A DNA stretch of 64,000 nt from Winogradskyella wichelsiae (GCF_013403925.1 NZ_JABFDJ010000003.1:310001-374000), one strand, 5' to 3'; positions 35,246-43,734 are shown, counted from the first letter of the stretch. Numbers and translations are program-made. Notes: generated from the letters alone by a model not told the origin.

Positions 35246-36742
35246 ATGACAAGTAAATTAAATACAAATCTAGGATTTTCTAGAAATCCATTTTCAAAAT
35301 TTTCTGCTGAGGAAGAAATGGAATTCCATAATGAAATTTTTTATGAACCAGCTTTCTATCAAACCTTATTGGATGATTTAAAATCTGGTACTAGTAGATT
35401 TATTTTAGGTCAAAGAGGACATGGAAAATCTTCAATTATTCATAAATTAAAAACAGATTTAGAAAAAGAACAAGTTCTAACCATTATTATAGATCGCTTT
35501 GATGAAATATCATTAACTGATAATAAGATTGAATTGTTGAATTTAATTTTACAAGAATTTGTAACTAAATATGTTCTTTTTTTGGATAAAAATAAAGTTT
35601 ATTTAAAAAAGTTAAATCAAGAAGATAAAGAAGCTCTTTGTTTATTAATTAAACTTTTCTTTCAATCTCTAACTAAGACAGAATACGAAACTAGATTTGA
35701 TAATATAAAAAGTATAAAAACAAAAAATTGGTTTATTAATTTATATAATAAAATTGTTAAACCAACTAATTCATTAATTGGTGCAGGTGTTTTAATTACA
35801 TCAAAACTAATTGCAGAGTCTTTAAATCTTAACAATTTCGAAACGAATACTGCTTATACTGAATATTTATCTGAGATGGATAATATCAATATTTCAGCAA
35901 ATTTACAAGAACAAGAACTAAAAAAGAGTAAACGACATCTTAAAGAACTTTTGAATAGATTGAATTCAATCACAAAAAAAACATATTATAAATCTTCTGT
36001 AGTTCTGTTTGATAAAGTTGATGAATTTCAAGATTTAAATCAAGAAATAAGCAAAATAGCAAGTTTCACGGAAGATATTTTAACAGACACTGAACTACTA
36101 TTACAAAATGACATTGCAATAGCGTTTAGTTTATGGTCAGAAGTAAAACCTACTCTATCTAAAAAAGTTCGTTTTGATAAATTTAAAGAAATAGATATTA
36201 GTTGGAGAAAAAGTGATATGGAGCCATTAATTGATAAACGGATTTTACATTTTTCAGGAAATACAAGAAGTTTTTCAAGTCTTTTTTCAATCATAGCTGA
36301 CAAAGAAAACGTTATTAATATGTCAAATAAATCACCAAGAGATTTAATTTCATGCTTATCTGACATATACGATTATCAAACTTCTAATAGTAATTCTACA
36401 ACTTTTGATACTGAATCTGTATCTAAAGGTTTAATAAAATTTTCTAATAGATATGATTACTTATCTATGTATCCATCAAGAACAGGTAAAAATAAAGATG
36501 TCATTAGTATGATAAATTTAATATTGAGAACAAGAAAAATTTATATTACCATCTTAGATTTAAACACCACTTTTAATCAAAAAACAAGATGGAGTACAGC
36601 AAAATTGGAATCCATGGTAAAATACAAATTATTAGAAGAAGACTCTAAATTAGGTCCAAATAACGAAAAAATTTATAAAGTTTTAGATCCAAAATTAATA
36701 CACCTAATAAAAAGAGGTTTAACAAGTTTAGAAAATAACTAG
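35246..36742 (+). CDS. P-loop ATPase, probable defence-type
   Basis: A 498-residue ATPase. Walker A is GQRGHGKSS (about 54-62) and Walker B is SVVLFDKVDEF (about 250-260). The C-terminal part (about 420-495) is winged-helix-like. It resembles P-loop ATPases of the Sll1717 type that often sit in defence islands. No nuclease or transmembrane domain is fused to it. It is a single-gene unit between E2 and E3, with its stop codon touching E3. The DNA is very AT-rich. A role in phage defence is inferred from family and neighbours. Confidence 0.65.
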   Translation: MTSKLNTNLGFSRNPFSKFSAEEEMEFHNEIFYEPAFYQTLLDDLKSGTSRFILGQRGHGKSSIIHKLKTDLEKEQVLTIIIDRFDEISLTDNKIELLNLILQEFVTKYVLFLDKNKVYLKKLNQEDKEALCLLIKLFFQSLTKTEYETRFDNIKSIKTKNWFINLYNKIVKPTNSLIGAGVLITSKLIAESLNLNNFETNTAYTEYLSEMDNINISANLQEQELKKSKRHLKELLNRLNSITKKTYYKSSVVLFDKVDEFQDLNQEISKIASFTEDILTDTELLLQNDIAIAFSLWSEVKPTLSKKVRFDKFKEIDISWRKSDMEPLIDKRILHFSGNTRSFSSLFSIIADKENVINMSNKSPRDLISCLSDIYDYQTSNSNSTTFDTESVSKGLIKFSNRYDYLSMYPSRTGKNKDVISMINLILRTRKIYITILDLNTTFNQKTRWSTAKLESMVKYKLLEEDSKLGPNNEKIYKVLDPKLIHLIKRGLTSLENN

Positions 36743-36870
36743 CCCTAACACCGTATATAATTTATTGCTAGTCCTAGCTTACTTACGAAAACCCTCATCT
36801 TTTTTCTATTTGGTTTGAAATTGTAAAATCAAGTGTTATCGCGAGCTATTATTTTCAATCGAAACCATTC
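36743..36870 (+). repeat. Cassette-associated element E3, decayed right end
   Basis: The left part (CTAACACCGTATATAATTT, then TTGCTAGTCCTAGCTTACTTACGAAAA) matches E1 and E5 closely. The central hairpin is degenerate (CCCTCATCTTTTTTC) and no CATATACAA...GTTG end can be recognised. The preceding gene's stop codon is adjacent to it. Confidence 0.7.
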
Positions 36871-36900
36871 AACTAAAAACTAATTAAACAACCAAACAAT

Positions 36901-38745
36901 ATGAAATTAGAGAAAATTTTAGATAAACTCGGTTCCATTGAAAAGAACTCATTCATTAAGATAATCGATAATATCATATCTAAAAATCCAAAAAACGCAA
37001 AAGACATCCAGAAAATTTTAAGTTCTTCAGATAAAGGCTTAAAGTCTGTGGATAATCAAAATATTTCTAGAATTTTTGAACTTACGTCTGGTGAGTTTCA
37101 AGAACACATTAAATGTGAGTTTCAGGAAATAACGTCTCAATTAGATATTTTAATTGATATTATAATTCGTGATGGCAACTGTATAATGAAACAAGATTGG
37201 TTTTCACGTTTGTACGAAAAAGAAATAAAACACCTGAATAGCAGAATTAAAAATCTCAGTACTGATTCTACTAATGATAAGTCAGAATTGAGTGAGACTA
37301 AAAAAAGAGATTATAAAATTTACAAGGCTTGTTTACATACAGCCTATCATAACGATATTGAAAACAATAGGGATGCAAAAATATCCTCTGATGAATTATC
37401 AATAATACTAACACTTTCAAAACAATTAGGACTTTCCCAAGAAGAAATTAAACTGATTAATTACTCTATTTTACCTGCCAAAACAATAGACATTCAAGAG
37501 GTCATTAAAGGACTAAAAAATATAGGGATCATTTTCTTTTCAAATAAAGAGAATACCATCTATGTTGCAGACGAAATGGTTAGAATGTTACGTAGAGTAA
37601 GAGAGAAAGAAGTTGCAGAAAAATTTTACCGTAGAACGTTAAAGCTTTTAAGAGAGCCCATAATCAACCAGATTGCGAGAGCACATAATAGGGATAGAAA
37701 ATTATCTTATGCTCAAAAAATAGAAGAAATTATAAAAGAAGGGGTTTCATTTACAAACTTGCTTTTAGAAGACATCTACAAACCAGGAAGTACATTGACA
37801 GAAAAAAAGAAAACCCTAAACGAGCTCTGTGAAAAAGGTTTAAACATTTCGAATCTAAAAGGAAGCGTTTTAGAGGATAAGATTAATAGCCTTATAGAAC
37901 ATTTTGAAAATGTTGAACGCGATGAAAAGGTTGGAATATCTTTAGATGGTTTTGACAAATTATTAACTGAATTAAACCTATCGCTTCCCAAATTAAATAA
38001 GCAAATAAAAGAGCAGTTTGAGCTGCAAGAAGAGTTTGTATTAAAAGCAGATTTTCTACTCGATTACAATATTAAACCCAGAGATATATTAGATTTAATC
38101 GTAAAAACAGACTTAACCAAATTTATAAAGGACAATGCTATAAAGCAAAGAGGCGATGATATTTTAAATATTTTAGAACATTATAAAGATGTCGAAAATT
38201 TATATTTAGAAAACTTTGAAAATGTGGCTTATAGAAACTTAAACTTATTAAAAGAAAATGGTATTACTATTAAAGAAAGTGAACTCGGAATTAAATTCGA
38301 GGAATTAACTAAGGTAATATTTACAGGTTTAGGATTCAACGTTGATGATGAATTTAAAAACAACCTGAATACAAAAAAGGATATGATTGATATTCTTTTA
38401 AATTTGGATAACAATGAAGTAATAATTGTAGAATGTAAAACGAATAAAGAAAGAGGGTATAATAAATTCAGTACCGTTTCAAGACAGTTGAAATCTTATC
38501 AAAATTTAGCCTTAAAAAATGATTTACGCATTGTAAAAATATTACTTATTGCACCAGAGTTTAGTGATGATTTTGTTACAGATTGCGAAATGGACACAGA
38601 AATGAATTTATCATTAATTACCGCCTCTACGTTATTAAACATTCTAGAAGCTTTTAAAAATTCGAAATACACGGCATTTCCACACGTTTTATTCCGAGAT
38701 ATAATAATAAACGAGGAACGCATAATTAAAGCATTGAGTAAGTAA
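36901..38745 (+). CDS. Large protein with C-terminal PD-(D/E)XK nuclease domain
   Basis: A 614-residue protein. Residues 1-440 are mostly helical and unrecognised. The C-terminal domain (about 465-560) has IKFEELTKVIFTGLGF, then KDMIDILLNL and EVIIVECKTNK. Together these give the E...D...ExK pattern of restriction-endonuclease-like nucleases. No signal peptide. It is a one-gene unit between E3 and E4, so no separate methylase is present. Likely a DNA-targeting defence protein, by inference from the motif and neighbours. Confidence 0.6.
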   Translation: MKLEKILDKLGSIEKNSFIKIIDNIISKNPKNAKDIQKILSSSDKGLKSVDNQNISRIFELTSGEFQEHIKCEFQEITSQLDILIDIIIRDGNCIMKQDWFSRLYEKEIKHLNSRIKNLSTDSTNDKSELSETKKRDYKIYKACLHTAYHNDIENNRDAKISSDELSIILTLSKQLGLSQEEIKLINYSILPAKTIDIQEVIKGLKNIGIIFFSNKENTIYVADEMVRMLRRVREKEVAEKFYRRTLKLLREPIINQIARAHNRDRKLSYAQKIEEIIKEGVSFTNLLLEDIYKPGSTLTEKKKTLNELCEKGLNISNLKGSVLEDKINSLIEHFENVERDEKVGISLDGFDKLLTELNLSLPKLNKQIKEQFELQEEFVLKADFLLDYNIKPRDILDLIVKTDLTKFIKDNAIKQRGDDILNILEHYKDVENLYLENFENVAYRNLNLLKENGITIKESELGIKFEELTKVIFTGLGFNVDDEFKNNLNTKKDMIDILLNLDNNEVIIVECKTNKERGYNKFSTVSRQLKSYQNLALKNDLRIVKILLIAPEFSDDFVTDCEMDTEMNLSLITASTLLNILEAFKNSKYTAFPHVLFRDIIINEERIIKALSK

Positions 38746-38759
38746 GAGGAAAAACCAGT

Positions 38760-38870
38760 GGCTAACACCGCATATAATTTAGGGCTAGCCCTCCCCTACT
38801 TAAGCAAAGCCACACAGATGCCCTATTCCATTTTAAGCGACTAAAGTAGCCGATTAATCACCTAGAGACC
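38760..38870 (+). repeat. Cassette-associated element E4, partial
   Basis: The left half is clear (GCTAACACCGCATATAATTT, then GGGCTAGCCCTCCCCTACTTAAG). The rest decays into unrelated sequence and no right end was found. It follows the gene at 36901. Confidence 0.6.
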
Positions 38871-38960
38871 TATAGGCAACACGTCCTATCCTGGGGACAA
38901 CGTGAAGACATAAAAATCAAGTTTTCTGCCATTGATCCTAACGTTTATCGTTAAAGTTAA

Positions 38961-39083
38961 ATAGCGAATAAAGCAAAAAGAGCTGAAGCCAGAAAACATG
39001 TAACGCTTATCTACCCTAAACGCTCAAAACAAGCTTTAGATGAGGCATTAATCGACTTAAAAATGGACTGGAAAGTGCCGTAA
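38961..39083 (+). pseudogene. Gene tail related to the remnant at 31713
   Basis: An open frame without a start codon reads K-A-K-R-A-E-A-R-K-H-V and ends in SKQALDEALIDLKMDWKVP. The SKQAL..AL..LK.D pattern is shared with 31713-31829. It is followed by a hairpin with T-run (AAAACCAC/GTGGTTTT at about 39110-39139), as expected of a gene end with its terminator. Probably a 3' remnant of a lost gene. Confidence 0.5.
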
Positions 39084-39104
39084 AATTCATAGTTATAAGA
39101 TATG

Positions 39105-39375
39105 AATACAAAACCACTTGGCGATGGCGTGGTGGTTTTTGTGGTTGATATCCATTTATACTTTAGATTTTTGCTAGTACCGTTTACCGTAAACGATATC
39201 ATTTTGAAGGTGTTAACTTAGCTATTGACGAAGTGCAGCTGTACGTAACATTATGTATGGATTTTTTTAGAAATAGCATTAACTTTGGGACTCCTGACTT
39301 TAGATCTTTAAAAACACTTGCTATTACGTGGTTAATTTGTGGGGTATGAGTGATAAAAATTATGATAAAACTAGT
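39105..39375. repeat. Repeat family copy C
   Basis: The most complete copy of the family. Parts: a terminator-like hairpin AAAACCAC/GTGGTTTT, the inverted repeat CGTTTACcGTAAACG (39181-39195), GACGAAGTGCAGCTGTACGTAAC, ATTTTTTTAGAAATA and TTTGTGGGGTATGAGTGATAA. It runs into the 5' region of the TPR gene at 39413. With copies A and B it brackets the first four cassette units. Confidence 0.75.
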
Positions 39376-39412
39376 TACCCAACATTTAAACCTGAAACCT
39401 TTAAAAATATTT

Positions 39413-40255
39413 ATGAATCAATTTCTTACTCATTATAAAATTCAATTTAATAATATATTGATTCTTTTTCTATGTATATTTTTTCTTCAATGCAAGAACC
39501 AAAATAAATCAATAAAAGAAACTATTGAGACAAAAAAAATTAGACAAGACTCATTAATAGAAAAATATGTAACTAATTGTGCTAAAACCTATAATTATAG
39601 ATTTGAAATGCAAGAATGGCAAAACTGCTTGAATCAAGGATTAAAAATTGATAGTACGGTAGCTTATTTTTGGCAACAAAAAGCTATGCCATATTTTAAA
39701 GCAAAAAAATATGAAGTAGGTATGGAATACTTAAATAAAGCAGTAATGTATAATTCAGAAAGATGGTTAAGTTATCGTGCTTTTATCAAGTGTATATTTT
39801 CTAAAACATATAAAGATGCTATTAAAGATTTTGAAAAATGCATCGAAACCGAAGGTAATTCTTATGTTATGGACCACACTTATAAATTTCATATTGCTTT
39901 ATGTAATTTACAACTAAATAAATATAAAAAAGCAGAGGAAATTTTTAAAATAGATATTGAAGAACAAGAGGAAGAATGGGGAGAAGCACATTTTATAGAT
40001 TTGTTTTATTATGGTATTAGTAAATATGAACAAAATAAATGGGAAGAAGCCATTGCTATATTCGATAAATCTTTATCCTCATACCCTAATTTTTCTGATG
40101 TAGAATATTACAAATCCATTTGCTTATTACGTTTAAATAAAATTGAAGAATTTAGAACGTTATATGCAAAGGCAAAATTAGATGGAGAAATGGGAAACAC
40201 AATATCTGAAGATAATTCTAAATACGAAACATATCCATACCAAGTAAGATGGTAA
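39413..40255 (+). CDS. TPR-containing lipoprotein
   Basis: A 280-residue protein. The N-terminal hydrophobic stretch ends in FFLQC (cysteine about 27), so it is probably a lipoprotein. The rest is made of tetratricopeptide-like helical pairs (for example about 60-125 and 175-240, with KAKKYEVGMEYLNKAV and KWEEAIAIFDKSL). ATG 39413 was chosen because earlier ATGs lie within or next to repeat copy C and give no signal peptide of normal length. TPR proteins mediate protein contacts; the partner is unknown. It is a single-gene unit ending 48 bases before E5. Confidence 0.7.
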   Translation: MNQFLTHYKIQFNNILILFLCIFFLQCKNQNKSIKETIETKKIRQDSLIEKYVTNCAKTYNYRFEMQEWQNCLNQGLKIDSTVAYFWQQKAMPYFKAKKYEVGMEYLNKAVMYNSERWLSYRAFIKCIFSKTYKDAIKDFEKCIETEGNSYVMDHTYKFHIALCNLQLNKYKKAEEIFKIDIEEQEEEWGEAHFIDLFYYGISKYEQNKWEEAIAIFDKSLSSYPNFSDVEYYKSICLLRLNKIEEFRTLYAKAKLDGEMGNTISEDNSKYETYPYQVRW

Positions 40256-40303
40256 AAAAACACGTTTTCATTTTATAGAAATATTTAAATAATAAAAAAC
40301 GTT

Positions 40304-40436
40304 GGGTAACACCGTATATAATTTATTGCTGGCTTTTTGCTTACTTACGAAAGTCCTCGCGGACTTTCTTGGTCGATAATTATTTGCTAAATTAGTTGCT
40401 TAACCACGCAACTAACCATATACAATTCCGTTAGCT
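40304..40436 (+). repeat. Cassette-associated element E5, best-preserved
   Basis: A 133-bp element. Left end GGGTAACACCGTATATAATT and right end ACCATATACAATTCCGTTAG. The central hairpin GAAAGTCC/GGACTTTC is perfect (8 bp, TCGC loop). A second perfect hairpin TTAGTTGC/GCAACTAA (8 bp) lies near the right end. The next ATG is only five bases beyond, so the element forms the leader of the following gene. Confidence 0.85.
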
Positions 40437-40441
40437 TTAAT

Positions 40442-41215
40442 ATGAAAGACGCAATCGAACAGAATAAAATCAATTGGAAAAGGATATTGATATTTTTCAT
40501 TATTGCTACTGCTATATCCAATATTTTCAGATTTGACATTTTCGAACTCAAATCACAATTAGAACAATTACCAACTTGGCTTTTTATACTGACTGTGGTT
40601 TTTCTTGAAGGTAGTGGAGTAATTATTGGTGCGTTAATAGTTATTCCTTTTTTGAAAAAGAACAGAAAAGCAGAGATAACACTTTTTGGAACATCAAAAT
40701 CGAAAAGTATAATAATGGCAATTATTCCAATTATTATTTTGACGGTAATTGGAGTGAAAAATAAATTTGAACTCTAATCACATTTTTATGGGCTTATAGC
40801 TATAATTGGAACTTTACTCTATTGTATAATGGAAGAATATGGTTGGAGAGGTTATTTGCAAGAAGAATTAAAAACATTAAAACCTTGGAAAAAATATCTA
40901 TTAATTGGAACTATATGGTATTTATGGCATTTGACATTTTTAACGAAAGCCACAGTTGGAGAAAATCTTTTCTTTTTTGGAATGATGATAATCGGAAGTT
41001 GGGGAATCGGACAAGTAGCTGAATTGACTAAATCTATTATTGCGAGTGCTTGTTTTCATTTGATAATTCAAATAATGATGTTCAATCCTTTAATAAAAAA
41101 TGGAATTAACGGAACTGAAAAGTTAATCATTTTAATAATTTCAGTTGGAATTTGGATTCTAATAATGAAAAAGTGGAAGAAAGAAAATACTATTGCCAAC
41201 ACCGTGTATAATTAA
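40442..41215 (+). pseudogene. CPBP-family membrane protease broken by one stop codon
   Basis: In one frame the sequence encodes a CPBP (type II CAAX prenyl endopeptidase-like) membrane protein of about 257 residues, interrupted by a single TAA at 40775-40777. Upstream are membrane helices. Downstream is EEYGWRGYLQEEL, with the family's EExxxR motif, then IWYLWHLTF with its conserved histidine, and a further histidine in SACFHLIIQI. The frame is otherwise intact, so the loss is recent, or readthrough occurs. The C-terminal residues NTVYN are encoded by the left end of E6. Confidence 0.85.
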
Positions 41216-41349
41216 TTGCTAGGTTCTAGCCTACTTGCGAAAATCCTAAACGATTCCCTATACGATTTTTATTTACTAAATTAGGTGCTTAAATACACAA
41301 CACCCGAGCGTAGCGAACAGACGAAGTAAACCACATACAACAAATTCAC
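41194..41349 (+). repeat. Cassette-associated element E6
   Basis: Left end GCCAACACCGTGTATAATTA, TTGCTAGGTTCTAGCCTACTTGCGAAAATCC, then a degenerate central hairpin. TTTATTTACTAAATTAGGTGC and an inserted module (41301-41327) beginning CACCCGAGCG follow. The right end CATACAACAAATT lacks the expected GTTG. The stop codon of the CPBP frame lies inside its left end. Confidence 0.75.
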
Positions 41350-41359
41350 ACACAAGCTG

Positions 41360-41872
41360 ATGACAGAAATATTTACAACAAAAAAACTAGAAAAGTTAAT
41401 AAAAAAAAGAATTGAAAATAAAACTCTGAATGTTGAAAATATTTTCGGTAAATGGAATGCTTCTGTATTATATATTGCAAGAAAAAAATGTTTAATTTTT
41501 ATTAATTCTAAAAGTTTCTATTCTGTTATAATTCCGAGATTTTCGACGACTGAACTAGATAAACTTCATTTATTCTTCCTTGAAAATTTTTACGCACAAT
41601 TAGATTTTGAAAAAATTAAGACTGATGCAGAATTTCTTGTTGATAATATTGGAGAGTTAAAATTCTACGCGACTGATAACGATAAAAAAATGACAGGAAT
41701 CATCAACTATAATATTTCAAAGATAGACTACCTTAAATATGACTATGAGGCTATTAATTCTACTGTGATTAGAGAATTAACAGAGAAATTGAATTTGACA
41801 CCTTTTAAACAGTTGAATTGGAATCTACCGAAACAAGTAATGAGTGAAATTATAGAAAAAGCTAGTGTGTAA
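41360..41872 (+). CDS. Hypothetical cytoplasmic protein, possibly DUF6933
   Basis: A 170-residue protein without signal peptide. It opens TEIFTTKKLEKLIKKRI, then has a beta-rich stretch NASVLYIARKKCLIFINSKSFYSVIIP (about 33-60). This order resembles DUF6933, recalled with low certainty. The stop codon TAA at 41870-41872 is shared with the left end of E7, so this gene ends exactly where an element begins. Function is unknown; it is a single-gene unit. Confidence 0.55.
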   Translation: MTEIFTTKKLEKLIKKRIENKTLNVENIFGKWNASVLYIARKKCLIFINSKSFYSVIIPRFSTTELDKLHLFFLENFYAQLDFEKIKTDAEFLVDNIGELKFYATDNDKKMTGIINYNISKIDYLKYDYEAINSTVIRELTEKLNLTPFKQLNWNLPKQVMSEIIEKASV

Positions 41873-41960
41873 CACGGTATATAAATTATGGCTAGTTCTG
41901 GTCTACTTATAAAAATCCTTACGGATTTTCTATCTATGATTTATTTACTGAAAAGTTAAT
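41869..41960 (+). repeat. Cassette-associated element E7, partial
   Basis: Left end GTAACACGGTATATAAATTATGGCTAG is followed by the central hairpin AAAATCC/GGATTTT with a 4-nt loop. Compared with E5 the stem has the A-T pair where E5 has G-C, so base pairing is kept while the bases change. The right half is truncated after TTTATTTACTGAAAAG. It overlaps the stop codon of the preceding gene. Confidence 0.7.
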
Positions 41961-41976
41961 TACAGATAACGATTTT

Positions 41977-42249
41977 TTGTTGACGTCAAACAACGAAAAA
42001 AGAAGTAAAACCAATTGTCCATATTGCCAAACAGGACATTTAGTAATTAGACAAAATTCATATAAGAAAAATCAGTTTCTAGGCTGCTCACATTACCCAA
42101 GTTGTGATCAAATATGTAACAACATAGACATTTTAGAAAACACGTTTCTATGTTCAGGTTGCAAAAGTGGTTTCATGGTAAAAAGAAGTGGACGATTTGG
42201 AAAATTTCTAGGGTGCATAAATTATCCGAAGTGTAAAAACACGATATAA
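41977..42249 (+). CDS. Small topoisomerase-type zinc ribbon protein
   Basis: A 90-residue protein made of two C4 zinc ribbons. The first is CPYCQTGHLVIR...FLGCSHYPSC (about 14-44), the second CSGCKSGFMVKRSGRFGKFLGCINYPKC (about 59-86). These match the zinc fingers found at the C-terminus of type I topoisomerases and in some nucleases. The start is TTG (41977 or 41980), which is unusual and may mean the gene lost an N-terminal domain when element E7 was truncated. DNA binding is likely; the rest is unknown. Confidence 0.65.
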   Translation: MLTSNNEKRSKTNCPYCQTGHLVIRQNSYKKNQFLGCSHYPSCDQICNNIDILENTFLCSGCKSGFMVKRSGRFGKFLGCINYPKCKNTI

Positions 42250-42264
42250 TTACAATGATACATA

Positions 42265-42425
42265 CCAAACACGCAATATTACAATGCGTTATAAGCCTTA
42301 GCCTACTTACGCAAATCCATACAGATTTAATTTTTCGTTTTTATTTGCTAAACTCCGTGCTTAACTACATCACACCCGAGCGCATCGAACAGACGAAGTC
42401 AAGCATATAAAAACACATTGGGGTG
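42265..42425 (+). repeat. Cassette-associated element E8
   Basis: A divergent left end (CAAACACGCAATATTACAA) is followed by the recognisable core TAGCCTACTTACGCAAATCC and TTTTTATTTGCTAAACTCCGTGCTTAAC. The CACCCGAGCG module (42373-42398) and the right end CATATAAAAACACATTGGGG complete it. It follows the zinc ribbon gene. Confidence 0.75.
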
Positions 42426-42609
42426 CATTAAAGTAACATTTCAGACAATCAAAATTCATCTTTCTAGCTACCAGCAACTTATATAAAATAACATGTGAAT
42501 GAGGAAATCCGTAAGGAATTCTTCAAGAAAAATATTTTATTTACAAAGTTGGGAATTAGCCGAAAAGCCAATGATAACCTGAAGTAGGCAATTAATAATT
42601 ACATTACAA
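42426..42609. other. Intergenic stretch before the lipoprotein gene
   Basis: 184 bases of AT-rich sequence. It contains GAGGAAATCCGTAAGGAATTC, a short fragment resembling the central part of the elements. No gene or complete element was seen. Confidence 0.4.
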
Positions 42610-42900
42610 ATGAAGAGTTTAAAAATTACGATTGGCTTATTTAGCACATTATTATTAGCATCTTGCGGAAGTACAATCGAGAGTGACGCTCAGAAACTTG
42701 CCGACTTAATGTGTAAATCACAAAAGATGACGCAACAAATTCAATCGGGAGAATTAGATGCGTCTGATGCAAATAAAAGTGCTGCATTTGCCATGGAAGC
42801 TGCCAAATTGCAAGAAGAAATTGAGGGTAAGTATTCTTCAAAAGAAGAACTGAAAGAATTTGAAAATGCAGTTTTAAAAGCAATGAAAAATTGCGAATAA
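42610..42900 (+). CDS. Small helical lipoprotein
   Basis: A 96-residue lipoprotein. The signal peptide has lipobox LASC (cysteine about 19). The mature part is a helical, Lys/Glu/Gln-rich stretch with ALA-rich heptads (about 25-90) and two further cysteines (in LMCKSQ and KNCE). No family was recognised. It is a single-gene unit, followed by about 200 bases of gene-free sequence and the truncated element E9. Confidence 0.6.
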   Translation: MKSLKITIGLFSTLLLASCGSTIESDAQKLADLMCKSQKMTQQIQSGELDASDANKSAAFAMEAAKLQEEIEGKYSSKEELKEFENAVLKAMKNCE

Positions 42901-43107
42901 ATCATTGAATCGAATTAAAAATTAGCGTAATTCATATTATGAATAATGAATTACGTTAATTTTTATATTATCAAATTTATTATTAAAAAAAATTATGTTA
43001 CAAATCGAATATTATTTGAGACAAATGCGAGCGCAGAAAAACGACACACAACAATATACTGTGGCAAAAAAAAATTAAAACACGCAGCACATCCTTTGGA
43101 AGAATAA

Positions 43108-43165
43108 ACTAACAACATACAAAGTATATAATTTAGGAAAAATACTAGCCTACTCACAACGTCTT
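43108..43165 (+). repeat. Cassette-associated element E9, left half
   Basis: AACTAACAACATACAAAGTATATAATTT then ACTAGCCTACTCACAACG: the left half of an element with a short insertion. It runs directly into the disrupted start of the arylsulfotransferase-like pseudogene. This junction looks like a deletion or illegitimate recombination. Confidence 0.6.
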
Positions 43166-43734
43166 TAGTCTTAGTAGCCGTTATGGCACTTTTTACAGCA
43201 TGCTATGATGATGATATTGAAAGTAGCGATACGGATACTACAAGAGGAACAGACACCTATACCTGTATTTTGGTAGTGGACCAAACAGGGCAAGGTGTAG
43301 ATATAATTAATCATAATGGTGACGAAATATTTAGTTGGGACTTTGATGCCGCAATAGGAAATGATGCCAGTCTACTAGATGACGGTAGTATGTTGGTATG
43401 TCTAAAAGTCTACGATGCTGCCATTACCTTTGAAGGGTATGGTGGTGTATTTCAAAAAATAAATGCCGACCAAACAACAGATTGGGAGGTGTCTTATAGC
43501 ACCACCCCACAAACAGCTCATCATGATGTAGATTACTTATCTAATAGAAATATAATATTCCCGGTATGGGAACAACTTCTGGTAAGTGATATACGCTTAT
43601 TGCAGAAGGTAGAGACGGCACCGTTTAGGAAGTTTCCGATAGCGGTGAAGTATTATGGAAATATGCCGGATACAATACCCTCTGGAGAGTCTAAACCATA
43701 CCTGTAGATGACGGGGTGCTGGTAATGTAAATTC
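43140..43734 (+). pseudogene. Arylsulfotransferase-like lipoprotein, broken
   Basis: In frame from about 43144 the sequence encodes a signal peptide ending in FTAC, but it has no start codon and is fused to E9. A largest intact frame begins at 43183. It encodes VDQTGQGVDIINHNGDEIFSWDF and further beta-propeller-like sequence up to about residue 140, then shifts frame. A second frame contains EVSDSGEVLWKYAGYN before further stops. Both the 5' end and the 3' end are damaged. The family, recalled as arylsulfotransferase-type (ASST) repeat proteins, is a moderate-confidence call. Confidence 0.6.

Noticed and set aside
39011..39202. Minus-strand frame over repeat copy C
   Set aside because: Runs across a repeat and a gene tail on the other strand, with no family features.
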